DNA from: Microplitis mediator
Lineage: Eukaryota > Arthropoda > Insecta > Hymenoptera > Braconidae
DNA: 64,000 nt
Assembly: GCF_029852145.1 (NCBI RefSeq)
Contig: NC_079975.1
Location: forward strand, 16,675,275 to 16,739,274
Direction: 5' to 3'
Made by a program: the position numbers and the translations under genes. Shown one piece after another: positions 22,187 through 33,999 of this stretch; the stretch's first letter is position 1; each line of letters opens with the position of its first letter. Below the pieces are notes generated by a model, which saw only the letters and a list, made by a program, of their open reading frames with translations, was not told the origin of the DNA and ran no database searches.

Positions 22187-24390
22187 AAAAATCCAAGTAA
22201 TGTTGCTAAAAAAATTTTTTTTTTTCTTAATCATCATATTATCGTTCTTTCATTAATACAAGATATCAATTGATTTGAAAAAAAAAATTTTTCCGTCATT
22301 TGTTGATAAATTTTTTATAAACAAATTGATTATTTTGATATTTTTAAAAAATTTTTTTTCACAAATTCATTCTATTACAAATATTATGATTTTTAAAAAA
22401 CAAATTTTTCCTTAATTACAATTTTTAATTGCTTATAATCGTTTTTTTTATATTTCGATGGTTTAAATAATTAGTTAAGAAATTATTTTTTATCTAAAAA
22501 TCATAATTGACAGTCCTCTATAAAGTAACAAAAAAAAATATTTTTTTATCAACAATTTCATTGTTTATTAACTTACCAATTTGTTATAAACAAATTTTCA
22601 ACTTTGTTATATTTTTTTTCTGAATCTTGTAAAATTTACAAATACGACCACATATAACAAAGTATAGAAAAAAATTTTTTTCAATTTTTTACTGTACTTT
22701 AAAAAAATACGTGCTACAAAAGTTGCAGCGGCTGCTTCATTTGTCTACTAAAAAACCAATATAACTTTAAAACTATTAGAGATACGAAAATAAACATTTT
22801 TGCCGATTTTATAAAGGGTTAAACGATCTGCCAAATAAGCTGTTATAAAAATTTTTAGTCATTGCTAATCTTCTGTTATGCGAATTTGTTTGTAAAAACT
22901 AATATTTTTTTCGATGCTTGTCGAACTCTCGTGATTTCTAACTAGTGAGAGAATCGTAAAACAGAAAATACGGCATTTAACTTTTTAAAAAATGCATGAC
23001 AATAGATTAGCAATGACTAAAAATTTTTATGACAGCTTATTTGGCAGATCGTTTAACCCTTTATAAAATCGGCAAAAATGTTTATTTTCGTATCTCTAAT
23101 AGTTTAAAAGTTATATTGGTTTTTTAGTAGACAAATGAAGCAGCCGCTGCAACTTTTGTAGCACGTATTTTTTTAAAGTACAGTAAAAAATTGAAAAAAA
23201 TTTTTTTCTATACTTTGTTATATGTGGTCGTATTTGTAAATTTTACAAGATTCAGAAAAAAAATATAACAAAGTTGAAAATTTGTCTATAACAAATTGGT
23301 AAGTTAATAAACAATGAAATTGTTGATAAAAAAATATTTTTTTTTTGTTACTTTATAGAGGACTGTCAATTATGATTTTTAGATAAAAAATAATTTCTTA
23401 ACTAATTATTTAAACCATCGAAATATAAAAAAAACGATTATAAGCAATTAAAAATTGTAATTAAGGAAAAATTTGTTTTTTAAAAATCATAATATTTGTA
23501 ATAGAATGAATTTGTGAAAAAAAATTTTTTAAAAATATCAAAATAATCAATTTGTTTATAAAAAATTTATCAACAAATGACGGAAAAATTTTTTTTTTCA
23601 AATCAATTGATATCTGGTATTAATGAAAGAACGATAATATGATGATTAAGAAAAAAAAAAATTTTTTTAGCAACATTACCTGGATTTTTCAGTTTTTGTT
23701 CAAGTACAAAAATTATTATAAACAAAGTATGAATATTTTTTTAACTTTTATCGCGTGATCTTGTTGAGTATGTATGTAAGAAAGGCTCCACGAAGCGAAA
23801 AATTTATACGACAATTATTTAAACATTTTTTCTCATTTACAATGAAGACGTAAGTTCGAGAAAATTTTGTTAGTTAACAATCGTTCAAATTGTTGAAAAA
23901 TTAACTTTAAGTAAAATTTCCAACGGGAATAAATTATTTAAAGTGTTCAGAATACACCATAATTTTTTAAAATTAAAAAAAAATATTTAATACCTTAAAT
24001 AAATTAATTAATGTGTCGTACTCGCTTTTGACGCTGCGCGCGCAACTTAAGAATATCGCGCGGAGACCCGTTTTCAGCGTTAAATTAAAATTATAAATAA
24101 TGGAGATAGAAATCCGAGAGATGGGAGTTTTTTTTCGGAAATTTCCTCCTCTTTAAGAATCTTTTTGTTAGATTTCTTAAATATCAATAGTTTATGAAAT
24201 ATTGGCAAAAAACGAAAAACCTGTTTTTTTTCATCTTAATTTGTTTATAACTTTTGCAATTTTTTACGTGCTAATACAATCTTTTGGCACATTTTTCTAG
24301 ACGTCATTCCGGATCCAATGAGCTATCTCACCTAATTTTGAGAGCAGTATCTCTATTTTCGACCATTTTCAACTTATCGACTAGACTAAT

Positions 24391-25012
24391 ACAGTAATCA
24401 GGAACTTTGCATTAGTGTGCAGTAAAGTGTTCCTTAAACGGATTTTTTGAATTTATTACGATCACCTCTCAAGCGGTTTCAATTACGACAGAAAAAAATT
24501 CCCTTAAAGTTTGAGCTCTTAATTCCAACGGGACCACGTGCCGCAAATTTTGTTTTTGTGATTCTTTAAGTTCATTATATTTATTTATAAAAGAGATCTA
24601 TTTTATTAATAATTTATTATAGTTAGAAAAGTGTAAAAAAATAATTATTTCGATATTATAATACACAAAACTATCATCCTTTTGTTTATTATTTATTGCT
24701 TAAAACAAATAATAAGCTTAAAGGTGACCAATTTATTTAAGCAAATATTGAAAGAAATTTAATTTATTGATAATATTTATTAAATGTTAAACTAAGACAA
24801 TATGATTAGTGGCATAGATATACCGATGTCAGATATCAATTAAATGCATTATGTATTTTTGAAAAAGACACAAAGTCAAATAACAAACAAAAATATTTCT
24901 TGAAAAAATCACAAAAAAAATTTTGCGGTAACTCTTCCCGTTAGAATTAAGAGCTTAAACTTTAAGGGAATTTTTTCTGTTGTAATTGAAAAAAAAAGCT
25001 CCTGATTACTGT
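24391..25012. mobile_element. L: 622-bp inverted-repeat element
   Basis: Termini ACAGTAATCAGGA and TCCTGATTACTGT. AT flanks both ends, and the J left arm near 19330 has the single uninterrupted CTAATTAGTG, so the duplication is 2 bp. Inner arms pair again around AAATTCCCTTAAAGTTTGAG. There is no ORF. Confidence 0.75.
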
Positions 25013-25630
25013 ATTAGTGCAACAAAGATATGCCGTTAACCCACTTGGGTGCGAGAATGAAAAAAAGGAAGAACTTCTGATAAGGATGCAGAGTGATTTA
25101 ATATGTTATTTAAAAAAAATTTTAGATAAAAATAAAAAATTTTTTTTTTCTTTTTTTCATCATGCTGTACCCCCAAAATTATAGTAGCTGAAAATCTGTA
25201 AAAATTCTGAGGAACAGCTGCTAATATAAGGATAAAGTCTACAGAGTTTCAAATTTTTCGAACAATTATTTTAGCCGGAATAAAAAATTAATTGTTTAAT
25301 GCCAAAAACCCCGTGTTATTCAAATGGGAAACTTACATCGCTGTGCGGCATGGGTTAAAATTGAGATAGAGACCTGAAACTTTGAGGATTTTTTTTTATT
25401 ATTTATTTCGAACCACATGAGCCTCTGGGAGCATAAAAATTTGAAAATGTCCAAAATAAGGACCACCCTAATATATATATATATATATATATATACATAC
25501 ATATATAAATTTTTCAACGAAGGGTATTTTTGAACTCTACTCAAGTAATTATGATAGTTTATGACGAAATTCCTTGAAAAGTCGACCATGAGGACAAATA
25601 CAATAGTTAGATTTTTAAAAAAATCTACCT

Positions 25631-25865
25631 AAAAATCCGAAAATGACTATAATAAGAACCACCCTAATAAATATATAAGTATATTAACAATATTTGAATC
25701 GCGGATTAAGAATCTCGGATTGAAAAACTGATCTTCAACCTTAGTAAAAATGAAAAAAAGAGCCGCTTTCGTTTTAAACTAAGCGCGAGCTAGCGAAAAC
25801 TCAGGGAAGTGCTGAAAATTTTCGAAAAATCTACCTTTCAATCTGGCTGCCAGATGGCATTTTTC
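25631..25865 (+). mobile_element. Remnants: J-like terminus and a C-like 3' end (C6)
   Basis: 25644-25672 ends AAGAACCACCCTAATA, a diverged J right terminus. 25822-25858 carries AATCTACCTTTC and then a hairpin, CAATCTGGC-T-GCCAGATG, which is the C 3' structure with several base changes that keep pairing. The intervening 150 bp is not recognised. Confidence 0.5.
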
Positions 25866-26355
25866 TTAATAATTGGAATGTGAAATAATATTATGCTTAA
25901 ATGTAATCTTCGTTTTTTTTTATTTTGTGTGTTTATTATTATTATTATTATTATTAATTTTTTTGATATTTTGAAAGTTTCTATTTGAAAAAATTTATTC
26001 TCATTTAATTAATAAAATAATTACAATTACAGTGTATCGTATTACAGATGAAAAATTAAAAAATAATTTAATCTTAAAAACGAAATGAAAGAAATAAGTT
26101 GACGTTTAAAAAGAAGTAACAAATAATTTTGTTTGTAACTTAGAAGACAATGAATAAATATTAAATCGAATAATTCATGTAAATCGGTAACGCAATAAAA
26201 ATAAAAAATTAAATTATTTATATAAATTTCACTTTTTGTTCGTGCTGATTAAATGTTGCACATGGATTAAAGAAAAGAGCAGCTTATTTTCATACAGTTA
26301 ATAGCGTGTTAATATATGAAATCAATGGCTAATTGTTTAATTTATAAGCCAAAAC
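25866..26355. other. Intergenic, downstream of the Nudix gene
   Basis: AT-rich. It contains a short ATT run (about 25937-25957). No gene, repeat terminus or RNA was recognised. Confidence 0.5.
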
Positions 26356-27829
26356 TCATTGTAAAATTTCATTTGACTCGCCGTTGGTTGCTATCTTGTA
26401 CTTTGTTTGTTGCTGTACAAAGCTATACATAGTTTGAAGGGGTACATGAAGTAATTCCACAATTTTTATAAAATTTGGCTCTAAAAAATGTTGAATGATT
26501 TAAAATGTTCTTTAATTTGAATGTAAAAAAGTTATATATCGCGTAACAAAAGCCAAAAGGGTGTATAAAATTTTTTTTTCTAATCACCTGTCAATCATAC
26601 TCTAAGCTAGAAAATCAAAAAAAAATGTCGAAGCCCAAAAAGCGTAATATTCATTCAATCTGATTTTATTACAATATAAATGTTTAATTTTAATGCTGAA
26701 CTAAATGGATTTTAGTTTTAAATGAAATTAAAAAAAAAAAAAAATGAAATTGTTTCAATGCAAGGTTGAATATATATATTATCATTGTAATCATTTTTCA
26801 AATCATTCAAACGTCTTGAGTTTTTTTATTTTAGAAGCATTTAAAAGAGTTCATTTTTTCTTCATTTGAATCACACAAAATAACTATACTGAATTTCGTT
26901 CAATTTTTCACCTTTCATATTTATTCTGACATTGTTTCATTGATAAGGTAAACGCCCCTATACCCACTCACTTTTCATTGGAGTGAGATTAAATCACTCA
27001 ATATAAATGATTAAATAAAATGAAAAACCATATTTTTTTTTATATTTATTTTTTATAGTTTTAAATATTAGAATAAAATTTTAGTTTGAATAATAATGTT
27101 GACAATTAATTATTATTAATTTTTTAAATAAGGTCCTTGAGTGTACCCATAGTCGCTCACTAAAAGTTGTGATGTACCATTACTCGATCAATGCATGGCC
27201 CTATAGTCGCTCAAAGACAATATCAATTAAACTGTGATAAGTTTATTGATTTGGAAAATAATTTATAAATTATATTACTTTATTCTTTCGTAATATAAAT
27301 TTTCATGAATTTCAAAAATTTATTTAATAAGATATAGTTATAACAATTCGTAAAAAATTTGACGTAACCTAAATTTAATGTAACGAATGAACGTTAAAAT
27401 AAAAAATGCCCGGCTGAGCGCGATTTTAAAAACAGTTACTTAATTTAAAATTATAATCTATTATAAAATAATGTGGTACATCATATTTTAATATATTTAG
27501 ATTCACAAATAATTACTTATCAATAATAATTTTTTCAGTTGAAATTTTTTGTTATAAAAATTATAAAAAACGCATTAAGGGGTTAGGGGTAGTCAGAATT
27601 TTCAAAAAATCGATTTTTTTTTTTTTGCATTTTCTTAAAGTATAATATTTTAAAAATATTGTGTGAAAATTTGAAGTGAATCCGACAAATTCTTTTCGAG
27701 TTATTTAACAATGACCAAAGGACGCTCGGGTGCTACGTGGCATTCGAGAGCAGGTAGCTAGAAACAGCTGCAAGCAACCGACTTTTCGGGTTTCATTGTC
27801 ATGAATATCTCCCCATTTTAATGTATTTA

Positions 27830-27874
<45 letters not shown>

Positions 27875-30800
27875 TTCTACATATATTCACAATTTGTAGG
27901 TAGTACAAGAACTGAAAAATAATTTTTGGTTGCCAGTATACCTGTAGTCGTTGCACTGATCAGTCGATAGTTTTGTGATAAATTATTTCTCAAGTGAATT
28001 AAATTATTAACCATGGGACGTGATTCTAGAAAGGTTTCAAGAGAACTTCGGAGTTCTGAAAAAATTAATAAGTCGCGTTCAGTCAAAAGAAAGAATGTTT
28101 TTAATCCGAAAACAGCCGAACGTGATGAAAGTATTCAGAGTACATCTTCTAAAAAATTAAAACAAAACACTGAAGATGATGTACCTGAAGACAGCAGTAC
28201 TGAATTTCGAATAATAAATTTTATTCAGGTATTCACTGCAATTTCTGCTCTTATAAAATGTAAAAAATGTGATGGAAATGTAGTGTTTCAAACAGCAAGT
28301 ACACGTGGGCTGGGATTCAAAATTGTAGTTGCATGTAATAACTGTGGAAATGAATATATTCCTTCCTGTTCTTTCGTTGGGCATTCTTATGAAATAAACA
28401 GACGTTTCATTTTTGTAATGAGAATACTAGGAATAGGATACGAAGGATTGTGCAAGTTTTGCGGCCTGATGGACATGCCGTCTTTTTTAGATAAATCTAC
28501 GCATACAATTTTACTGAAACAGATTTTGAATTGTAGTAAAGCCGTCGCAGAAACCTTCATGACGAAAGCTGTGAATGAAGAAAAGCAAGCAATGCCAACA
28601 ACTGAAAATGAAGATATAAATCATCTAACTGTATCGGGAGATGGAACCTGGCAAAAACGGGGATATACATCGTCATTTGGAGTTTCTTCTATAATTGGCT
28701 ATTTTACTGGAAAGATTCTTGACATAAACATTAAAAGTGCATATTGTAAGCTATGTGAGTATTGGAAAAAAAAAACAAATACTGTTGAGTTCGAGGAATG
28801 GTATCAATCGCATGAAGATGTGTGTTCTGCTAATCATCAAGGGTCTTCTGGGAAAATGGAGGTGGATGCGATGGTCGAAATGTTTTCGTATTCTGAAACT
28901 AAATATGGAGTTAAGTATGCCAACTATATTGGTGATGGTGACTCCAAGACCTATTCAGGAATTATAAAATCAGATCCTTACGAAAATACAACTGTAAATA
29001 AAAAGGAATGTATAGGGCATGTCCAAAAGCGGATGGGGAGTCGATTACGTACGCTGAAGAGTAAACAAAAAGGTCTTGGTGGTCGAGGTAAGCTCACAGG
29101 AAAATTAATAGACAAACTAACTGTGTACTATGGTTTAGCAATACGCCGGCATTGTGATTCTATTGAAAATATGAAATCTGCTATAATGGCAACCTTTTAT
29201 CACTACGGCTCGAGTGATGAAAAACCGAATCATGATATGTGTCCAAAAGGCGAAGAATCTTGGTGCTCTTACCAGCGCGCTGAAGCAAGAGGAGAGCTTG
29301 ATACCTTTTCTCACGATTATTCTCCTTTACCTTCTGATGTTTTAAAAGCTATCAAGCCTATATACGAAGATCTTAGTAATGAAAATTTACTTTCAAGATG
29401 TGTAGGTGGATTCAATCAGAATAATAATGAAAGCTTTAACCAACTAGTATGGAAAATATGCCCAAAAACGGTAAATACTAGTTTTACTATCGTACAAATA
29501 GCTGCATACGTTGCTATGTGTATATTTAATGAGGGTATAAATTCATTATTAGTCTTGATGAATACACTAGGACTTAATTGTGGGCCTAATTCTCATCGGT
29601 ATGCAGAAAGAATGGATGCTGCACGTATCAAAGTAGCAGATAAGCGCGCTAATGATAACACCCGAGAAGGTCGATTGCAACGTAGGCACCAGCAAATCGA
29701 TATTTTGGAAGCTGCTATGTCGGCTGAAGAGCTATTATATGGTCCAGGAATAGATGACTCAGTGTAAGTTATTAAATAATTCTTATAATTCGACATAAAT
29801 CCATAGCAAAACTTTAAATGCGTTTTTCTCAAAACTATGTTTTCTGAACTGGTGATCACTGTAACTTAAAAACTGCTCGGTAGATTTCAATAAAATTTAT
29901 TGTACTTTTGAAATACATTAAAAACTCGTGCCTGATCGAAGGATTTTTTTTTTTTTTCAAAATTTCGATTTTTTTTTAACAATAAACTGTCGGTTTTTTT
30001 CTCGAAAATTTGAAAAAAATTTCCTGAGGCCGCCATTTTGTTAATTTCGAAAAAAAAAAAAAAAGCTTCGATCAGGCACAAGATTATCTATTAATAAAAC
30101 TAATTTTTCTTGTCCGATTGATTTTAGATGAATCTCCAAGGACTTATGATGATCACCGCAAAGGACTTCGGGAGGAACGGGCTCTACAAAAACAGCGATA
30201 ACTTTTTGAATTATTAATTTTTTTTTTTGAAATTTTCGTGAAGTCAAATCGAAACGTGTTCTAATAAAGCTATGTTTTTATTTTTGTCAAATAAAGTAAT
30301 TAACTACAAAAAAAAAATTATTGAAAATCATCATTTTTTCATACCCCTGAGTACCCCTAACCCCTTAAACAGTTAAAGTGAGCGACTAATGGTACGGAGC
30401 GGGTATAGGGGCTTTTACCTTATAGCATTTTTTTCATGTTTCGTAATAAAAAACAAATTTTTTTTATACGCTTTTTTGGTGTTAGTAATTCAAAAAATTT
30501 TTTTTTATTGATCTTGACGTTTTAAACGATTTTGAGTTAAATAGCAAAAAAAAAAATTTTATACGCCCTTTTGACACAAAACTATCTAATTGCTGTAGTA
30601 CGCCGTTTTCGCATTTGTTACGCGATAATTTTTAATTAAATAAACATTTTTCTTACCATTTTCCGGCGTTATATATCCGTGTCTAATTAAAAAATCAAGG
30701 GCGACAGGAATGGAAGTTGTTTTAAAATGAGGTGAAAGTATCCTCTCTAAGCATTCATTAACCGGTAATAATTCAAATGTTTCAACTTCACCATCACTGT

Positions 30801-32522
30801 TACTTGGTACAAAATCTACTGGTAATTCGAGATCATAAACGAATTCTGTATTTGGAAATAACCCTCTTTCGCTTTCGAAAAAAAGTGAAACACAACCAGC
30901 GCTTTTAAGTTTCGTCAATAAATTTGATGGAATACTTCCCTCTTCACCTGCTTCTTTTATTGCAGTCTCATTAATCCCAAAACCAACGCTTAGTCCACCA
31001 CTAATCATATTGTCCCAATAACCGGGCCATGTTTGTTTACTAGGGCTACGTTTTTGTAGCCAAATAGACAGACCTTTTACGGGATCCATCACATATCCAT
31101 TGATATCTACACCATATTTTCGAATTCCAAATAAACCTAAATTGAATGGTTATAAAAATTTATAAATATGATTTAATTGTTTTAAAATAATTTTATAAGC
31201 TAATATTTACAAGTCGCAGAGCGATCCATCTTGAAGAGAGGAGGAGTATTGAATTGAGCTCGAACATCATAATATTCTTCTCTCCAGCCTCTTAAAGTAA
31301 TAAATTTTTCACCAGCTCTCCATTCTTGTAATACTTCATTTACTCTTGCACTTCTCTCTGCATATCCTCTGAACGCAGGATTAAGTTGTACACAATCAGG
31401 TTGAACTTGAAATACCTTTAAATTTATTAAATTTCCCATATTATTTTTTTTTTTTTATTGAATAATATAATTTTAATATAACTGAATGATTTAAAGATAT
31501 ACTTGAGGGTAATTTAAGAGTTCTTTCATTACATCAGGTCTGACAAGACCCACTTGTTGACCATCGACAATGAATGCTCTGCATTCACCAGCACGAAAGC
31601 CTTAAATATTTAAATAAAAAATTTGAAATTCCTTTTTTTATATAATTTTAATGCAACTACATACGATAGATTCGAATTAATTAAGAGATCACTCATTACA
31701 AATTCTCAATCATATATTGATTTCAACCTTGACTAAACTTTTGATAAGTAAAATCATGTATCATCAGTACAGCAAAATTTTTTTTGTCCTTCCAAACCAC
31801 AAAACGATACAGTTTATTAGTAAGTATTCATGCAAATTATTATTATCCCTAAGGCCACATAAATAAATTAAAAATAGAATAAAGTTCTGTGATAAAAGAG
31901 GATTTAGTATGAAAAATAACGATCCTGAAGTTAGCAGACAATTAAAAATTTTCGGATTTTTTTTTTCAACAAATAAATTATAAAAAAAAACATTAAAAAT
32001 ATGCACATGTAGAAAATTTAATAAACTATAGGTGTAATTTTTCAAAATATTTTTTTTTTGTAGTTAATCGTTTTTAAAAAAATTCAAAAACTGTCAGACG
32101 TCTGCTAACTTCAGTATCATGAAAAATATTAGACGAAACAAATAAACTCAGAGATATTGTATTACAAAATATAAATGTGAAAGCAAATTTAAAAAATTCA
32201 ATCATTCAATTATAAATAATAAAAGTAAAAATAATAATAATTGTACAAACATTGGATAAAAAATAAAAAATAATATGATTATTGTGGTTAAATAAAAGCA
32301 ACATGAACTCGAAATCAATATTTTAACAAAGATAACAGAAAAAAACTCGTAATTTAATGAAAACTAGTATACGTTCACGAGTAATCAATAACAGATGAAA
32401 ATTATTATTGCATGATAAACTTATAATAAAATACCTGATAAATAAAAGCAGTTAAACTTGTTGGCAATTTTAAGCAGCCGTGACATTGGTTCAGTATCAA
32501 TATCGGCCATGATGCTCGTCAT
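26356..32522 (-). CDS. Nudix hydrolase with DUF4743 domain, five exons
   Basis: Predicted cytosolic or mitochondrial hydrolase of the DUF4743-Nudix family (thiamine pyrophosphokinase-related; fungal and plant members hydrolyse oxidised thiamine diphosphate analogues). Exons on the minus strand: 32522-32435, 31600-31503, 31415-31211, 31136-30657, 26480-26356. All junctions are GT-AG and phases agree, giving 331 residues. Residues about 1-130 are DUF4743 (FRAGECRAFIVDG, VQLNPAFRGYAER, FKMDRSATC). From about 131, LFGIRKYGVDINGYV leads into the Nudix domain; the Nudix box is near residues 178-199 with KEAGEEGSI, where E192, E195 and E196 fit the metal-binding glutamates and K replaces the usual R. 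The last exon (EPNFIKIVELLHVPLQTMY) is family-typical. ATG at 32510 is an alternative start. The last intron, 4.2 kb, holds O, M and N. Confidence 0.88.
27834..27871. repeat. TA microsatellite upstream of the N transposase
   Basis: TA run about 140 bp before the transposase start. It may act as an AT-rich promoter region, but that is not shown. Confidence 0.8.
28013..29767 (+). CDS. Kolobok-type (Mutator-like domain) transposase, 584 residues
   Basis: DDE-type transposase expected to cut and reinsert element N in the nucleus. The N-terminus is basic (RKVSRELRSSEKINKS, KSRSVKRK) and probably nuclear-localising. A zinc ribbon follows: C83-x2-C86 and C108-x2-C111. Further CxxC pairs are C147/C150 and C245/C248. 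Catalytic candidates are D210 in SGDGTWQKRG, D308 or D310 in GDGDSK, and E473 in NNNESFNQ, with the family-typical ECIGHVQKR and GGRGKLT blocks between the second acid and a C410...WC418 pair. The start ATG has a favourable ACC context. There are no stops or frameshifts, unlike every other transposon gene in the window. The family carries the Pfam name Mutator-like transposase domain, but TTAA flanks favour Kolobok. Confidence 0.85.
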   Translation: MGRDSRKVSRELRSSEKINKSRSVKRKNVFNPKTAERDESIQSTSSKKLKQNTEDDVPEDSSTEFRIINFIQVFTAISALIKCKKCDGNVVFQTASTRGLGFKIVVACNNCGNEYIPSCSFVGHSYEINRRFIFVMRILGIGYEGLCKFCGLMDMPSFLDKSTHTILLKQILNCSKAVAETFMTKAVNEEKQAMPTTENEDINHLTVSGDGTWQKRGYTSSFGVSSIIGYFTGKILDINIKSAYCKLCEYWKKKTNTVEFEEWYQSHEDVCSANHQGSSGKMEVDAMVEMFSYSETKYGVKYANYIGDGDSKTYSGIIKSDPYENTTVNKKECIGHVQKRMGSRLRTLKSKQKGLGGRGKLTGKLIDKLTVYYGLAIRRHCDSIENMKSAIMATFYHYGSSDEKPNHDMCPKGEESWCSYQRAEARGELDTFSHDYSPLPSDVLKAIKPIYEDLSNENLLSRCVGGFNQNNNESFNQLVWKICPKTVNTSFTIVQIAAYVAMCIFNEGINSLLVLMNTLGLNCGPNSHRYAERMDAARIKVADKRANDNTREGRLQRRHQQIDILEAAMSAEELLYGPGIDDSV

Positions 32523-33805
32523 AGTTTGTCGTCACGTCTCGGTTCTTGCCCGTCAATCTCCGTAAATTTATGTCCCTGTATAATATAATACCATTTTTTG
32601 GCAATCCACGATAATCACACCTACGTATGTATCGTATGTATAGACATATCTGACGAATGCTGGCGTATTATACATACACACCATACACAGCCCTCTCCAA
32701 TAGTAATTTAGCTTTAACGGAATGATTTTAAGCGCCACCTAAGGTTTATAGTCCACCCGCTGTAGCTGTTGCGGGTGCCACCGGTGCCACACTTCCATCC
32801 TAAAAACATTTCCGGAAAAGTACTGGATATATTAGACCACAATTTTAATCAAGTGCTTAATCTAAATGACGGAGATTCTAGAAAGTTAACTTGAATAATT
32901 AGTCTACCAAATGATACTGACAATATCAGACATTAAAAAAATTTATTCCTTTTGAATAACTAAAGAAAATACTTATAGGCCGGTATTCATAGTCACCTGA
33001 GATGCTAAATAACATGGGTGAGGTGATCTTAAGGCTGGGCCGCACCTATAGTGAGGCTACTGAGAGCTTGCTCATCATTTAATGGTGGGGGTATGGGAAT
33101 TGCATGCAAACTGAAGGGAACGCTCTCAGTAGCTCCAGTATAACGAAATCGGCTTGCAGGCAAAATCCCCACATCACATTCTGACCAGTGTATATTTCGC
33201 CTAAATACGTTTCCATGAAGCAACAAAATGCCCAAATCACACATAGCCAAAGTGACAAAATGTTGAAGTCACAAAATGCAAATGTTTCAATACGTTGGAA
33301 TAAAAACACGCCCAAGTAACAATTCGACCAATTGAAAAAATGTCAAAGTTAAAAAATGCTGAAATCATACTTCGCAGAATTCATGATTCGTCAAAGTTAT
33401 AAAATGCCCAGAAAAAAAAGGGAGGATAACTTCAGTCAATAATCTAGAATTCTACAGTAAAATTAGTATTATCATAACAGTAACCAGATAATAGATAAAA
33501 AAAATCAGCGGTAAATTTAAAAACAAGATAATTGTATATTATAATAATAAATAGTACTTTTGGAATTGAACAAGTAAATTTATTATCTTTTATATTTAAT
33601 AAAAAATAAATTAATTAAAACTAATTACAGTAATTTAAGTAAAAATTATTATTAAAAAAACAAAATGGTAAAAATAAATTATTTATTAAATATTTAATAA
33701 AAAAAATTGCTTGGCTTGGGATTAAAATTTTTTATTGAAATTTGAAAACAATTACTTACATTAATTACCAAGTCCAAATAAGACATAAATATCAAATATA
33801 CATAT
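32523..33805. other. Upstream region of the Nudix gene
   Basis: Contains the 5' flank of the Nudix gene, with a locally GC-richer part at 32680-32810. No TATA box is evident near the start. 32976-33200 is a less AT-rich stretch with no recognised coding similarity. 33214-33415 has a quasi-periodic motif listed separately. 33420-33800 is plain AT-rich sequence. Confidence 0.45.
33214..33415 (+). repeat. Degenerate array of a roughly 16-bp phrase
   Basis: Variants of AAAATGCCNAAGTCAC follow one another about every 15-17 bp (AAAATGCCCAAATCAC, AAAATGTTGAAGTCAC, AAAATGTCAAAGTTA, AAAATGCTGAAATCA). The periodicity is visible but strongly diverged. Confidence 0.55.
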
Positions 33806-33999
33806 TGTAACGAATGTGAAACTGATCTTTTAAATATTTGAATAGCTAGAAAACAAATGCCTTCTTCTCTTGTTTTATAGATTCGCGACAAAAGTCAGTC
33901 AGTCTTATATTGACAGTTAAACAGCAAATATTGTATCTCAATAAACTATATATTGCCCTTGCTTTCTTTTACTAGTGTTAATTGTGCCCGGGAAAAAAT

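Larger units (their letters stand above)
18069..25469. mobile_element. J: 7.4-kb foldback with four nested insertions
   Basis: Termini AGGGTGGTCCTTATTTTG and its inverse. The left arm is 18069-18146, 18951-19981, 20621-20671 and 22187 to about 22890; the right arm runs from about 22985 to 24390 and 25013-25469. Arm sequences agree closely, so each insertion (K1, K2 and C4 on the left, L on the right) has an empty counterpart in the opposite arm. Without them J is about 4.2 kb. The terminus resembles T and D (AGGGTG). The flanking target is a TA microsatellite, so the duplication cannot be measured. No transposase ORF is visible. Confidence 0.8.
17308..25630 (-). mobile_element. C5: C (HINE-like) element on the minus strand, split by J
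   Basis: 17308-18068 is the reverse complement of the C body. 25470-25630 is the reverse complement of the C 5' end, finishing in AATCTACCT followed by A-run. The TA microsatellite is split: J inserted into it at 18069. The 3' hairpin is missing because the copy is truncated at 17308 against C3. Confidence 0.65.
27579..30364 (+). mobile_element. N: Kolobok-type DNA transposon, apparently complete
   Basis: Terminal repeats GGGGTTAGGGGTAGTCAG and the inverse of GGGGTTAGGGGTACTCAG (17 of 18 identical). TTAA on both sides is at 27575-27578 and 30365-30368. TTAA duplication and G-rich ends fit the Kolobok superfamily. The single long ORF (28013-29767) is intact, so the 2.79-kb copy may be autonomous and young. 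It is inserted in M. Confidence 0.8.
26943..30423. mobile_element. M: inverted-repeat element carrying N
   Basis: Ends ATAAGGTAAACGCCCCTATA and the inverse of ATAAGGTAAAAGCCCCTATA. Phrases like GGTACANNACTCG and ATAGTCGCTCA recur inside (27140-27215), resembling the right terminus (GAGCGACTAATGGTAC, 30380-30395). Without N it is about 690 bp. The superfamily is unknown. Confidence 0.65.
26538..30627. mobile_element. O: inverted-repeat element filling the last Nudix intron
   Basis: Both ends carry TCGCGTAACAAA in inverted orientation and, slightly inside, CAAAAGGGYGTATAAAATTT in inverted orientation. M and N are nested in it. A lone hairpin with the same inner terminus occurs at 49932-49967. 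No gene of its own was seen. Confidence 0.55.

Noticed and set aside
30586..30656. Nudix C-terminus ending KTAYYSN
   Set aside because: Intron read-through; a donor at 30656 joins the family-typical last exon at 26480.
33029..33315. Overlapping minus-strand ORFs upstream of the Nudix gene
   Set aside because: No recognisable domain, no splice context, two frames equally open.
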